64,000 nt of DNA from Pseudarthrobacter phenanthrenivorans Sphe3 (GCF_000189535.1 NC_015145.1:3410001-3474000), one strand, 5' to 3'; positions 32,287 to 42,323 are shown, numbered from the stretch's first letter. Notes: generated by a model not told the origin, from the letters alone. Numbers and translations are program-made.

Positions 32287-32298
32287 TGAATCGTTACA
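32287..32298. promoter_or_regulatory. LacI-type operator (TGAATCGTTACA), family A
   Basis: Differs in a single base from TGAATCGTTTCA found between rhaM and its regulator. It lies about 110 nt before the start of the Gfo/Idh/MocA - GH78 operon. Confidence 0.55.
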
Positions 32299-32340
32299 TA
32301 ACTGGACGCGGACAGAGCAGGTGCCGCACACTGGGTGGTG

Positions 32341-32352
32341 GAAAGCGTTTGC
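32341..32352. promoter_or_regulatory. LacI-type operator (GAAAGCGTTTGC), family B
   Basis: GAAAGCGTTTGCTC matches the AGAAAGCGTTTTCT family with one clear difference, 57 nt before the Gfo/Idh/MocA start. With the family A site it suggests that two regulators act on the GH78 operon. Confidence 0.45.
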
Positions 32353-32408
32353 TCGCCAAGGGGCGGACGCCGGGATTTTGTGTGCCCTGCGGGGCGGAAT
32401 GGAGAATC

Positions 32409-33653
32409 ATGGGAACGCCCACCGGCACCCGCCCCCACGCTTCCGCGGACCGTCCTGGGGCAACCGCACGTCCCGATGCCCCCGGCTCCGGAGGCGGCGC
32501 ACCCCCGCGCGTTGCGCTGGTAGGCGTGCACGGCTTCGGCACCCACCACCTCCGCAACCTCGAGCGCCTCCAGTCCGCTGGCGCCGTCGAGCTGGTGGCC
32601 GTAGCGGATCCGCAGCCCCCGGCACCTGGGTCCGTACCGCCGTCGGCCGCGGTGTATCCCGGGCTTGACGAACTGCTCGCCGCCACCCAGGGGCTGGACG
32701 TGGTGATTGTCGCAACCCCCATCCAGACCCATGCCCCGCTTGCGCTTACGGCGCTGGCTACAGGTGCGGACCTCTACCTGGAGAAGCCTCCGGTGGCCTC
32801 GCTGGCGGATTTCAACCGGCTCTGCGACGCCGCGGCAGAATCGGGCCGCGGAGTCCAGATCGGTTTCCAGAGCCTCGGTTCCCATGCCCTGCAGGCCATC
32901 GAGGACCTGCTGGCCGCGGGCACTATCGGCACGTTGCAGGGCATTTCGGCCACCGGCCGCTGGGTCCGTGACCGCGCCTACTACAAGCGCTCACGCTGGG
33001 CCGGAAAGCGCAGCATCGGCGGCGTGGACGTGGTGGACGGAGTGGCCACCAATCCCCTGGCACATGCCGTGGCAACAGCGCTGAGGATTGCCGGAGCCAG
33101 GACCATCGGGGACGTGGCCTCAGTGGAGACAGAACTGTACCGGGCCAACGACATCGAATCCGATGACACGTCCGTGATCCGCATCCGCACTGCCTCCGGC
33201 CTGCCAATCACCTGCGCCCTGACCATCTGCGCGGCAGAGTCGGTGGAGCCCTGCGTGACGCTCCAGGGGTCAGCGGGAACGGCCGTTTTCCACTACACCG
33301 AGGACCGGCTCACCGTCATCACGAAGTCAGGCACCTCCGAGGTGACCTACCGCCGCGACGATCTCACCGAGAACCTGCTGGCGCACCGGGCCAACGGCGT
33401 TCCGCTGATCAGCCCGCTCCTGGACAGCGGGGCCTTCATGCTGGTCCTGGAAGCAGTGCGGACCGCTCCGCTGCCCGCCGCCATCGACGCTGCCCACGTC
33501 CGGTGGGAGGGAGACGGGGAAGCAGCCCACGCCGTCGTCCTTGGCATTGAGGATGCGCTGGAACGCGCCGGCCGGCAGCACGCAACGTTCAGCGAACTCG
33601 GCCTGCCCTGGGCGACGTCCGCACCGTACGCCCTGAGCCTTCCGGCGTCCTGA
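32409..33653 (+). CDS. Gfo/Idh/MocA family oxidoreductase
   Basis: NAD(P)-dependent sugar oxidoreductase family protein of 414 aa. The Rossmann motif is RVALVGVHGFGTHHLRNLERL, then VVIVATPIQTHAPLALTALATGADLYLEKPPVASL with the conserved EKP. A 30-residue Pro/Ala-rich tail precedes the domain. It is closely similar to the N-terminal part of the protein at 50912-52975 (GVHGFG, VELVAVADPQPPAPG, KRSRWAGKRS all shared). B. subtilis YteT, next to DUF624 yteU, is a possible counterpart. Its stop overlaps the GH78 start (TGATG). Substrate unknown; a modified sugar from rhamnogalacturonan or a glycoside-cleaving redox step is conceivable. Confidence 0.85.
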   Translation: MGTPTGTRPHASADRPGATARPDAPGSGGGAPPRVALVGVHGFGTHHLRNLERLQSAGAVELVAVADPQPPAPGSVPPSAAVYPGLDELLAATQGLDVVIVATPIQTHAPLALTALATGADLYLEKPPVASLADFNRLCDAAAESGRGVQIGFQSLGSHALQAIEDLLAAGTIGTLQGISATGRWVRDRAYYKRSRWAGKRSIGGVDVVDGVATNPLAHAVATALRIAGARTIGDVASVETELYRANDIESDDTSVIRIRTASGLPITCALTICAAESVEPCVTLQGSAGTAVFHYTEDRLTVITKSGTSEVTYRRDDLTENLLAHRANGVPLISPLLDSGAFMLVLEAVRTAPLPAAIDAAHVRWEGDGEAAHAVVLGIEDALERAGRQHATFSELGLPWATSAPYALSLPAS

Positions 33654-36600
33654 TGGCCGGCCAGCGGGCAGAGGCGCCGGCCATCAGGACGCTGCCGGGC
33701 GCTCTTCCGGGGCAGCTCCACGCCGTCGGCCTCCTCACCGAGGGCCTCGGCGAGTGCTTCACAGCTTCGGCCCGCCCCGCCTTCAGCTGGCAGCTGGCCC
33801 AGCCGCAGGACGCCGACCCGGGGCGTGCTGTCCAGACCGGCTACGAGATCGCCGTGGAGGACACGCGCGGGACCAAGTTCTGGAGCTCTGGCCCTGTTTC
33901 CTCCCCCGCCCAGCGGGGCGTCGCTTACGATGGCCAGGCGCTCGACGACGACACAGACTATGCGTGGCGCGTGCGGGTCCGGGATGCGGCCGGGAATTTC
34001 GGGGAATGGTCCGAGGCCAAGCCGTTCAGCACGGGACTTTCGGACGCGTCCTGGCAGGCGGACTGGATCCGTCGTGCGCCCGGGGGCCGCGCACCCCTTG
34101 AGGTCCTGGAAGGTGCACTGCGGGTAGCTGGTTCCCCTTTCCTGCCGGTTCCGTGCCGGCCCCTGCGCAGCTTCCGCCTTGAAGCCCGGCTCCGGCCGGT
34201 CATGGGCCTGGCCGGACTGCTTCTTCGGAGCAGCGGCCCTGGAACCGGCCTGCTGCTGGAACTTAGCGCCGCCGGGGAAGTGGTTCTCCGCCACGCGCCG
34301 GCTTGGGACATCCCTGCCTTGGCTGTCCCGGACACCGCGGAACTGGCGCGGGGCCGGGTGGACCGGCTCCTGGAGGGCCGCGGGGCACCGCTGCCCGGCA
34401 TGGATCGAATGACCAGCAAAGACCGAACGCCCGGCGGCTGGCAGGACCTTGCCGTAACCGATAACGGGCACACCATCACCGTTTCCCTGGATGGCGTGGA
34501 ACTGCTGTCGGTGCACCTGCCTGCCGTGCCCGGAGCCGCCGGAAAACTGGCCCTGCACCAAGGACCGCGGAACCAGGCTGAATACGCGTCACTACGCGTC
34601 AGCAGCGAGGGCGAAGTCCTCCTTGACCACCGGTTCGACGCCGGCGGGGACCACGCCCGGGTGTGTCTGGCGCACTGGACTTCCACCACGGCGCATCGGC
34701 AGCCGGATGAGTGGACACTGTTCCGCACCACCGTGCAGCTCACCGGAACAGTCCGCCGTGCACGGCTGTTCATGGCCGCGCATCATCATGCCCAAATTTC
34801 CCTGGCCGGTACGCACTGCCTCAGCACCACCTCCTTCGGGTATCCGGGCGAAGGGTATTACGATGCCGCGGACGTCACCGGCCTGCTTGCCGCACATCCG
34901 CCAGGTTCGGCGGTTCCGCTCACGGCGCTGCTGCACTGGTACGGTCCGGGCCAGGGCCGGGCTGCGGCCCTGCCGGGCCTCCTGGTCAGCCTCAGGGTGC
35001 AGTACATCGACGGACGACGCGAGGTTTTTGGTTCGGGACCGGAATGGTCCGCGGGCGAAGCCCCGTACCGCCAGTCCGGCTACCGGAACGACGAGGGCGA
35101 TCCCGTGGAACACCTGGATGGGCACGCGGCGTCGTTGGCCGGCGTCCCGTCCTCCCCCAGTGCAGACGTGCCCGCCGCCATCAGCTACGGCAGTCACCCG
35201 ACACCCGAGTTCCCGGCACTGCACCCGCGCCGCACCGTCCTTGCGGAGGAATTCGTGGCCCCCGCAGCGTTCCTGGCGGCTGATGACGGCACCATGGTGG
35301 CTGACTTCGGCCAGGTCCTGCCCGGCCGTCCCGAGGTGCATTTCCAGGATGGCGTCCCGGGCCGCACCCTGATGATCCGGGCCGGCTATGGCCTTACCCC
35401 GGGCGGGCGCGTGGACACCGGGAAGACGGCAAGCCAGAACACGGACATGTCCTTCCCCTACACCCAGGCCGCGGGCCCGCAGCAGTTCCGGGCCAACGTG
35501 CATCTGGGCTTCCGCTATCTTGAACTTCCTGGGGTGGAGGCCGCTGAACTGTCCCGGGTGGGAGCCGTGGCAGTCCACGGCTCCCACCCGGACGAAGGAA
35601 GCTTCACCAGCTCGGACCCTGTTCTGGACTCGGTCTTCAAACTGCTGCGCGACTCGGCACTTTACGGCGTCCAGGAGCAGTTCGTGGACACTCCCACCCG
35701 GGAGAAGGGCCAGTTCCTGGCGGACGCTGTGAACATTTCGTATGCCACCATGGCCCTCTTCGGGGAGCATGCCTACACCGCGCAGGCCCTGCAGGAATTC
35801 CGCTGGTCCGCGCTCCGGTACTGGGCATCCGGGGAGGACAAGGGCCGCTACAACGCCGTGTACCCCAACGGCGACGGGAAGCGTGACATCCCGGATTTCT
35901 CGCTCATGGTGCCCGAATGGGTTGAGGAGTACCACCTGCGCACCGGGGATCTGGACCTGGTCCGGGAACTGCTGCCGCACCTGTGCAACACCGCGGACTA
36001 TGCGCTGCGATACATTCCGGCGGAGGGTCCGACGGCGGGCCTGGTCACCCGGCTGGGCGGCGGCTCCGGCCCCTATCTGCACGGCATCGTGGACTGGCCC
36101 GAGCCTGGCCGGTTCGGTTACGACATGGAGTGCGCGGCCAAGACCACCGTCAACGCCCAGGCCTATTCAGCGCTGCTGTCCACCGCCAGGCTTTGCAGCC
36201 TTGGCGGCGATGAGGACGCAGCCATCCGCTATGCCTCATCCGCCCGCCGCTTGTCGGACGCAATCCGTACAGCGCTGCGGGTGGACGGTGTGATGGTGGA
36301 TGGCCTGCACCCGGACGGCAGGCCCAGTCCGCACGCGTCCCAGCATGCCACGTCCTTCCCGCTGTCCCTGGGCATCACCGATCCGGAATTCGCGGCAGCC
36401 GATGCCCGGCGCCTTGCTGCACTGGGCATGAAGCAGGGACCCATGACGGTCCACCGCCTGGTCCGTGCGCTCCTGTCCCAGGGGCTGACGGACGCGGTGC
36501 TGGACCTCCTGACCCGGGCGGACCAGCCCGGCTGGGCGCGGCTCCTGGACCGCGGCGCCACGTTCACCTGGGAGGCCTGGGACCTGCTGGATGGCACAGA

Positions 36601-37042
36601 CTACAGCCAGTCCCATGCGTGGTCAGCCTCGGTGGTCAAGGAGATCCTGGAACACCTGCTCGGCGTCCGGTACACCTCTGGCGGAGGCGCGGACGTGCTG
36701 ATTGTGCCTCCGCTGTGCCGGCTGGACCACGCGGGCGGATCGGTACCCACGGTCAACGGCCACGTGGCGGCCAACTGGAGACGCGAAGGCGGGCTCATCC
36801 AGTTGGAGTGCACCATACCCCCTGGCGTCACCGCGACTGTCCGGCTTCCCGCCGGCAGCTACACGGTCGGTTCCAGGGGCAACGGCGCGACGGCGGAGGC
36901 CGCCGTCGCGCCCTTCGTTCCGCAAAGTGCCGGCACAGCCCGGACGAATCCCGGCGGCAGCCCCGCAACAGGCCGGGAACCAGTGGACTTCCGCATCCAC
37001 CCCGGCACGTGGACCTTCACGCCCAGCGCGGACGGCCTGTAA
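33653..37042 (+). CDS. Glycoside hydrolase family 78 alpha-L-rhamnosidase
   Basis: Large cytoplasmic enzyme of 1129 aa that releases terminal L-rhamnose. An N-terminal beta domain (GYEIAVEDTRGTKFWSSGPV, TDYAWRVRVRDAAGN) is followed by a putative inserted laminin-G-like module (about residues 145-340, ending LALHQGPRNQAEYASLRVSSEG) and the second beta domain. The catalytic (alpha/alpha)6 barrel carries Asp679, Arg683 and Glu684 in VDTPTREKGQFLADA, and Glu974 in TFTWEAWDL plus SHAWSA. This DTPTRE form is one of the GH78 variants of the more common DCPQRDE. A C-terminal beta domain ends the protein. No signal peptide. Confidence 0.92.
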   Translation: MAGQRAEAPAIRTLPGALPGQLHAVGLLTEGLGECFTASARPAFSWQLAQPQDADPGRAVQTGYEIAVEDTRGTKFWSSGPVSSPAQRGVAYDGQALDDDTDYAWRVRVRDAAGNFGEWSEAKPFSTGLSDASWQADWIRRAPGGRAPLEVLEGALRVAGSPFLPVPCRPLRSFRLEARLRPVMGLAGLLLRSSGPGTGLLLELSAAGEVVLRHAPAWDIPALAVPDTAELARGRVDRLLEGRGAPLPGMDRMTSKDRTPGGWQDLAVTDNGHTITVSLDGVELLSVHLPAVPGAAGKLALHQGPRNQAEYASLRVSSEGEVLLDHRFDAGGDHARVCLAHWTSTTAHRQPDEWTLFRTTVQLTGTVRRARLFMAAHHHAQISLAGTHCLSTTSFGYPGEGYYDAADVTGLLAAHPPGSAVPLTALLHWYGPGQGRAAALPGLLVSLRVQYIDGRREVFGSGPEWSAGEAPYRQSGYRNDEGDPVEHLDGHAASLAGVPSSPSADVPAAISYGSHPTPEFPALHPRRTVLAEEFVAPAAFLAADDGTMVADFGQVLPGRPEVHFQDGVPGRTLMIRAGYGLTPGGRVDTGKTASQNTDMSFPYTQAAGPQQFRANVHLGFRYLELPGVEAAELSRVGAVAVHGSHPDEGSFTSSDPVLDSVFKLLRDSALYGVQEQFVDTPTREKGQFLADAVNISYATMALFGEHAYTAQALQEFRWSALRYWASGEDKGRYNAVYPNGDGKRDIPDFSLMVPEWVEEYHLRTGDLDLVRELLPHLCNTADYALRYIPAEGPTAGLVTRLGGGSGPYLHGIVDWPEPGRFGYDMECAAKTTVNAQAYSALLSTARLCSLGGDEDAAIRYASSARRLSDAIRTALRVDGVMVDGLHPDGRPSPHASQHATSFPLSLGITDPEFAAADARRLAALGMKQGPMTVHRLVRALLSQGLTDAVLDLLTRADQPGWARLLDRGATFTWEAWDLLDGTDYSQSHAWSASVVKEILEHLLGVRYTSGGGADVLIVPPLCRLDHAGGSVPTVNGHVAANWRREGGLIQLECTIPPGVTATVRLPAGSYTVGSRGNGATAEAAVAPFVPQSAGTARTNPGGSPATGREPVDFRIHPGTWTFTPSADGL

Positions 37043-37074
37043 CCCTCGGCCGCGCGAAATGCCGTCTCGAGAGG

Positions 37075-38352
37075 TCAGGAGGGGCCGGCCGGCCGGGCTG
37101 CCTGGCTCCGGCCATGCCGCCACAGGAGCAGGCCAATGACCAAAGCGGAGAGCATCCCCAGCCCGCCGGTAATCACCAGCCCGGCGCGGACGCCGAGCTG
37201 CTCCGTGAGCCATCCCGCCAGCAGGCCGCCCATCGCGTGGCCGCCAAGGAGGAGGGGAAGATAGAGCGCCATGACTCGGCCCCGGATCTCGGGGTCGGCC
37301 TCAAGCTGGACGGCGGTGGCCGCGCTGGTCAGGAACAGCAGGGTCATCACCCCCACCACCACCAGCATCACAGTGAACAGAACGATCGTGGGCATCAGCG
37401 CCGCCACCAGCTGGGACAGCCCGAAAAGACCGGCCGCAAGCACAATCCCCTTCCGGCCCAGGGACCGCAGGCGGGCAGCCAGCAGCGCTCCGGCCAATGC
37501 ACCCAGGGCGCTCACGGTGTTGAACAGCCCGAAACCCTCAACACCGTTGTGCCACACCCGTTCCGCAAAGGCAGCCAGCACCACCGGTCCGTTCATCCCG
37601 AACATACCCAGGAGCCCCGCCAGGGCAATGACCAGCAGCAGCGGGGGACGTTCCCGGACGTATCGGAAACCGGCCAGCAACTGGCCCCGCCCGCGAACCG
37701 CCGGGGTGCTTGGATGCAGCTCGGCGGGACGGATGGCCGCAATCAGGCCGAGGACCAGCACGCACAGCAGCGAGTTTGCCGCGAATGCCGCGGCTGATCC
37801 TGCCTGGGCAATGACTACTCCTCCCAGTGCCGGCCCCGCCATGGCGCCCAGCTGGCCGACGGCGTTGTTGAGGCCAATGGCGGGCCGCAGGGCGGCGTCG
37901 CCTACCACCTCGTTAACGAATACCTGGCTTGCAGGCTGGTTGATGGCCGACGTCACGCCGAGCGCAGCGCAACTGGCGTAAACGGCCCAGACGGTGATGG
38001 TCCCGCTCGCCGCCCATGCCGCCAGGCCCAGGGCCAGGATGGCGATGACGGCCTGGCAGGCCAGCATGATGCGCCGCTTGGGAAACATGTCCACCAGCAG
38101 GCCGCTCAGCGGGCCCACAATCAGCATGGGAAGGAACTGAAGGGCAACGGCCACCCCCACGGCGGCCGGACTGCCGGTCAACTCCAGCACCAGCCAGTCC
38201 TGGGCGAGCCGCTGCATCCACACGCCCACACCCCCGGTAAACACCAGGGCAAGGAAGAGCCGGTAATTCCGCTGCGTCAGCGGCTGGTACCAACGCGGCT
38301 GGTTCTGCGGAGTATGGACGGACTGTTCGGAACGCTGGCGGTCGGAAGACAC
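37075..38352 (-). CDS. MFS transporter (MFS_3 / drug-efflux-like)
   Basis: Twelve-helix protein of 425 aa. Features include NYRLFLALVFTGGVGVWMQRLAQDWLVLELTGSP, the loop GLLVDMFPKRRIMLACQ after helix 2 and a Gln/Arg-rich N-terminal tail. The pattern is that of the MFS_3 (EntS/TetV-like) group, usually exporters. It faces GH78 in a convergent arrangement with a 32-nt gap. No link to glycan breakdown can be read from sequence; export of an inhibitory intermediate is possible but speculative. Confidence 0.8.
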   Translation of the reverse strand: MSSDRQRSEQSVHTPQNQPRWYQPLTQRNYRLFLALVFTGGVGVWMQRLAQDWLVLELTGSPAAVGVAVALQFLPMLIVGPLSGLLVDMFPKRRIMLACQAVIAILALGLAAWAASGTITVWAVYASCAALGVTSAINQPASQVFVNEVVGDAALRPAIGLNNAVGQLGAMAGPALGGVVIAQAGSAAAFAANSLLCVLVLGLIAAIRPAELHPSTPAVRGRGQLLAGFRYVRERPPLLLVIALAGLLGMFGMNGPVVLAAFAERVWHNGVEGFGLFNTVSALGALAGALLAARLRSLGRKGIVLAAGLFGLSQLVAALMPTIVLFTVMLVVVGVMTLLFLTSAATAVQLEADPEIRGRVMALYLPLLLGGHAMGGLLAGWLTEQLGVRAGLVITGGLGMLSALVIGLLLWRHGRSQAARPAGPS

Positions 38353-38396
38353 GGCGGACTCAACTCAATAGTGGCGGGCAGGACCAGGAAAAATGT

Positions 38397-39023
38397 TCAG
38401 CGGGAGGAGCGCAGCTTGACCGCCGCGGCGGCGAGGATCAGCGTGCCGGGCACCACCACGAAGAGTGCCACGAGCATCCAGACGAACACCACTGCCGCGA
38501 AGAGCGCGGAAGCCAGCAGGAGGGAACCGGTCCAGTCCTTTACTGACAGCGCCTGCCCTGTCGCGAGGGCGGAACGCCAGGTTTCCCTGCCGTCTGCCGC
38601 GGAACCCGTGAAATCTGACCAGGCGGCCGCGGTGCGCAGCAGCAGGATGGCCGCCGCGGCTGCAAGGATCACGGTGGCGGGCAACACCACTTCCCTGCCC
38701 GGCAACTGGCCCACCCAGGCGAGCATCAGGTTAAGGACAATCACGACGGCGGCGGCCGCCGTCGTGATTCCAATCTTCCAGCTGCCGCGCAGGGAAGTCC
38801 TGAAAATGTTCCACAGGCCGCGGACTGAATCGTCCCGCCCGGACAGGTGCCGTTCCAGATGGGTGATCCCCGCCGCATACGCGGCGGGGATGGTCACCAG
38901 CGGAAGGGACAGCACCAGCACCAGCACACCGGCCAGGAGGGTCTCGGAGAACAGCGCGAAGCGGTTCACCGGGACGGGTTCGTGGTGGTTGGAGGCGGGG
39001 GTGGTGCTGTCCATGACGCTCAT
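38397..39023 (-). CDS. YesL-like small membrane protein
   Basis: Protein of 208 aa with five membrane segments. The N-terminal region (NRFALFSETLLAGVLVLVLSLPLVTIPAAYAAGITHLERHLSGRDDS) resembles DUF624/YesL proteins, with the Pro-Ala-Ala-Tyr-Ala element in place. It is located 18 nt downstream of the second ABC permease gene and probably belongs to that operon, much as DUF624 proteins accompany other CUT1 importers. An in-frame ATG at 39014 is a possible alternative start. Confidence 0.7.
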   Translation of the reverse strand: MSVMDSTTPASNHHEPVPVNRFALFSETLLAGVLVLVLSLPLVTIPAAYAAGITHLERHLSGRDDSVRGLWNIFRTSLRGSWKIGITTAAAAVVIVLNLMLAWVGQLPGREVVLPATVILAAAAAILLLRTAAAWSDFTGSAADGRETWRSALATGQALSVKDWTGSLLLASALFAAVVFVWMLVALFVVVPGTLILAAAAVKLRSSR

Positions 39024-39041
39024 TTTCTGTCTCGTTTTCCG

Positions 39042-39959
39042 TCAGCCCTTGAGGCCCTGGGTGGAGACGCCTTCAACAATGTACCGCTGGAAGACCAGGA
39101 AGAAGATCAGCACGGGCAGCAGGGCCAGCACGGACATGGCGATCATGGCGCCGTAGTCCGAGGACTGGGTCTGGTCCACGAAGAGGCGCAGCGCCAGCGG
39201 CAGGGGGTACTTGTCCGGGGTGTTCAGGTACAGCAGCGGGCCCAGGAAGTCGTTCCAGCTCCAGATGAAGGAGAAGATCGACGTCGAGATCAGGGCCGGC
39301 TTCATCAGCGGCAACATGATGGACCCGAAGATCCGGGCATGCCCGGCGCCGTCGATCCGCGCCGCTTCATCGAGTTCTGCGGGCAGGCCGCGCATGAACT
39401 GGACCATGAGGAACACGAAGAACGCATCCGCGGCCAGGAACTTGCCGATCAGCAGCGGGATGTAGGTGTCCACCAGGCCCAACTGCTGGAAGACGATGTA
39501 CTGCGGAATGATCACCACGTGGAACGGCAGGAGCAGGGTGGCGATCATCATGCCGAAGAACACTCCGCGGCCGGGGAAGTTGATCCTGGCGAACGCGTAC
39601 GCAGAGACGGACGCTTAGAGGACGGTGCCCACCACCGCGCCGACAGCCAGGACCAGCGAGTTGGTGAAGAACTGCAGGGTGGATACCCCGCCGATTCCTT
39701 CCATGGCGGTGACGAAGTTGTCGAAGCTGAAATTGCTCGACCACAGCGAGGTGTTGGACCCACCGATCTCCGAGTTGGGCTTGAATGCCGAGGCGATCAT
39801 CCACAGGCCCGGGTACAGGACTATTGCCGTGAGCGCCAGTGCCACCACGTGGAAGATGGTGCTCTTTGCCCGTTTGGCCCCTGCCGATTCGGACTTGGGG
39901 TTGTAGTGCGGCACCTGTGCGTCCGGGGCGGACTGTGTAGGGGTTGCCGTGGTTGTCAT
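39042..39959 (-). pseudogene. Carbohydrate ABC permease interrupted by an in-frame stop codon
   Basis: A CUT1 permease of about 305 aa when read through. Codons 1-114 (MTTTATPTQSAPDAQ to AVVGTVL) cover the first helices; TAA at 39617-39615 interrupts the frame; the frame then continues with ASVSAYAFARINFPGRG and the EAA loop LDEAARIDGAGHARIFGSIMLPLMKPALI to STQGLKG. Nothing is missing around the stop, so a point mutation (for example TCA to TAA) or a sequencing error is the simplest reading. Without read-through the transporter lacks one permease. It overlaps the upstream permease by four bases. Confidence 0.8.
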
Positions 39960-40909
39960 TTCGCATCACCGCTGTAGTGGACCCAGGACTTGGACGTGCG
40001 GAAGAAGATCAGGGTAATGATGCCGACGACGATTACGAGCAGCCATGCCATGGCCGAGGCGTAACCCATCCGGAAGTCACTGAAGCCCCGCAGGTAGAGG
40101 TAGAGGGTGTAGAAGAGGGTGGAGCCGGCCGGGCCGCCGTCACCGTTGGAGATGATGTACGCCGAGGCGAAGATCTGGAACGCGTGGATGGTTTCCATCA
40201 GCAGGTTGAAGAAGATCACCGGGGAGAGCATGGGCCAGGTGATGTTGAAGAACTTCCGGACCGGTCCGGCGCCGTCCATGGATGCCGCCTCGTAGAGGTC
40301 GTTCGGGATCTGCTTGAGGCCGGCCAGGAAGATCACCATCGGGGCGCCGAACTGCCACACGGTCAAGAGGATGAACATCGGCATGGTCATGGTGGGGTTG
40401 CCCACCCAGCCGCCGAGATTGATCCCGAAGAAGGACAGGCCCTGGTCCACCGGTCCGGAATCGCCGAACATGGCCTTCCAGACGATCGCGATGGACACGG
40501 AGGCGCCGATCAGGGAGGGGGCGTAAAACGCCGAGCGGTAGAAACCCTGGCCGCGGCGCTTGCTGTTCAGCAGCATGGCCACCGCCAGTGCGGCAGCGAG
40601 CTTTAGCGGGGTACCGAACACAACGTAGCTCACTGTCACACCTACCGACTGCAGGAACCTTTCATCCTGGAAGAGGCTGGTGTAGTTGTCGAGGCCGATC
40701 CATTTAGGCGGCTCGAACAGGTTGTAGTTGGTGAAGGAGAGGTACAGCGAGGAGACCATCGGCCCAACGGTGAGGGCGATGAATCCCAGCAGCCAGGGCA
40801 ACAGGAAGGTATAACCGGCGCGGGCATCCGCCCCCCGCCGCCGCGACTTGCGCGGCAGCGGGGAGGCGGTCTGCGACGAACGCCTGCTCAGTGTTGGGCT
40901 TTGAGTCAC
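39956..40909 (-). CDS. ABC sugar transporter permease
   Basis: MalF-type permease of 317 aa with six membrane helices after a basic N-terminal tail (RRSSQTASPLPRKSRRRG). EAA loop: LYEAASMDGAGPVRKFFNITWPMLSPVIF. Typical CUT1 segments are GPMVSSLYLSFTNYNLFEPPKWIGLDNY and GFYRSAFYAPSLIGASVSIAIVWK. It lies between the binding protein gene (48-nt gap) and the damaged second permease gene. Confidence 0.9.
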   Translation of the reverse strand: MTQSPTLSRRSSQTASPLPRKSRRRGADARAGYTFLLPWLLGFIALTVGPMVSSLYLSFTNYNLFEPPKWIGLDNYTSLFQDERFLQSVGVTVSYVVFGTPLKLAAALAVAMLLNSKRRGQGFYRSAFYAPSLIGASVSIAIVWKAMFGDSGPVDQGLSFFGINLGGWVGNPTMTMPMFILLTVWQFGAPMVIFLAGLKQIPNDLYEAASMDGAGPVRKFFNITWPMLSPVIFFNLLMETIHAFQIFASAYIISNGDGGPAGSTLFYTLYLYLRGFSDFRMGYASAMAWLLVIVVGIITLIFFRTSKSWVHYSGDAK

Positions 40910-40957
40910 GAGTTCATTCCGTCAGTTGTGAACGACTTGCTCAGGCAATGTGCCTGC

Positions 40958-42247
40958 TCAGCCGTTCTGCTTGATGAGGTCTTCGGCTTCCTTGAACCAG
41001 GCATCGGTGGCACCGTTGACGTCCACCTTCCCGTAGTTCAATTCCGAGGCGATCCGGCCAAACGATGCTTCCAGGGTGCCGAAGCCCACGATGGGCGGCT
41101 CAGGAGCGTCCTTCAGGTACTGCTCGATGGACTTCTCGTAATCCACAACCAGCTTGTCGGTGCCTTCGAAGGTGGTGCCGTCACGTTGTGTCTTGGAAGC
41201 CGGGACACCGCGGGAGGTCTTGAAGATCTGGCCCACCTCGGGGTCGTTGACCATGAAGTCGATGAACCGGGCGGCAGCATCCTTGAACTTGGTCTTCGCA
41301 CTGGCCACCATCAGCATGGACGGCTTCAGGAACAAGCCCAGGTTGTCCGGGTCGTCGGAGGGAACCGGAACCAGCTTGAGTTCCTTGGCCCCGCTGTCGC
41401 CGAGGTATCCGGCCATGAAGTTGTCCCAGGTAACCTCGGAGACGGTCACATTGGAGCCCAGTGGCGACTTGGGCTTGAGCTGGGTCACGCGCTCTTCGGA
41501 GATGATGGCAGGCGTGCCCCGGAGGTCTGCGGTGAGGTTCCACCACTTCTTCAGGTCATCCTTGGTGAAGCCGAGCTTGCCGTCCTCGGTGAAGGCCTGG
41601 ATGTTGTTTTGGCGCAGCCAGATGTTGAACATCCACCAGACGCCGGTGTAGTCCGTGGAGCCGAAGAGTGCACCGTTGCTCTTGCTGCCCACCTCGGTGA
41701 GGAACTGGTTGAATTCCTTGTAGGTCCAGGTGCCATCCGGCTCTGCGATGCCGAGGGAGGCGAGCTTGGCGGGGTCGTAGTAAACGGCAAAGGCGTTGGT
41801 GCTGGTGGGGATGCCGTAGGTCTTACCCCGGATTTGGCCCGACGGCAGGAGCGACTTTTCGAAAGCATCGGTGTTGATGTTCACGGTGCCCAGGTCCAGG
41901 AGCTGGTTGCGCTGGCCGTAGTCGCGCAGGTAGGAGAGGTCCCACTGCATGACGTCCGGCAGGCCCCCGCCGGCAGCCTCGGTGGCTCGCTTCTGCCAGT
42001 AGCTGGGGAAATCTGTGAAGTTGCCGTTGACCTTGATATCCGGGTTCTTGGACTCGAACAGCGCGATGGCCTTGCGGGTGCGCTCGGCGCGGTCGTCGTT
42101 GCCCCACCAGGTGTAGTTGATGGTGACGGGGTTGTCAGCGGAACCGGTCTCTCCAGACGAGCTGGACCCGGTGCCGCACGCCGCCAGCGCTGCGGCTGAT
42201 GCGGTGCCGACGGCGACGGTGGTGAGGAAATGCCTTCTGTTGATCAC
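40958..42247 (-). CDS. Extracellular solute-binding lipoprotein of ABC transporter 2
   Basis: Protein of 429 aa. The GTG at 42247 has the ribosome binding site AAGGAGGCTCCC and gives a signal sequence NRRHFLTTVAVGTASAAALA with lipobox LAAC; the twin arginine suggests possible Tat export. The mature part (VTINYTWWGNDDRAERTRKAIALFE) has the pattern of sugar-binding proteins, with GGLPDVMQWDLSYLRDYGQ in the hinge. The gene is divergent from the GH42 beta-galactosidase, so beta-galactosides such as galactan fragments are a plausible ligand. Confidence 0.9.
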   Translation of the reverse strand: MINRRHFLTTVAVGTASAAALAACGTGSSSSGETGSADNPVTINYTWWGNDDRAERTRKAIALFESKNPDIKVNGNFTDFPSYWQKRATEAAGGGLPDVMQWDLSYLRDYGQRNQLLDLGTVNINTDAFEKSLLPSGQIRGKTYGIPTSTNAFAVYYDPAKLASLGIAEPDGTWTYKEFNQFLTEVGSKSNGALFGSTDYTGVWWMFNIWLRQNNIQAFTEDGKLGFTKDDLKKWWNLTADLRGTPAIISEERVTQLKPKSPLGSNVTVSEVTWDNFMAGYLGDSGAKELKLVPVPSDDPDNLGLFLKPSMLMVASAKTKFKDAAARFIDFMVNDPEVGQIFKTSRGVPASKTQRDGTTFEGTDKLVVDYEKSIEQYLKDAPEPPIVGFGTLEASFGRIASELNYGKVDVNGATDAWFKEAEDLIKQNG

Positions 42248-42323
42248 GGGAGCCTCCTTGCTCAGTGTGTGCAATCCCTGATCTCATCTACAACACGGGT
42301 AGTGAGCTGGCTTACACGGCTTC

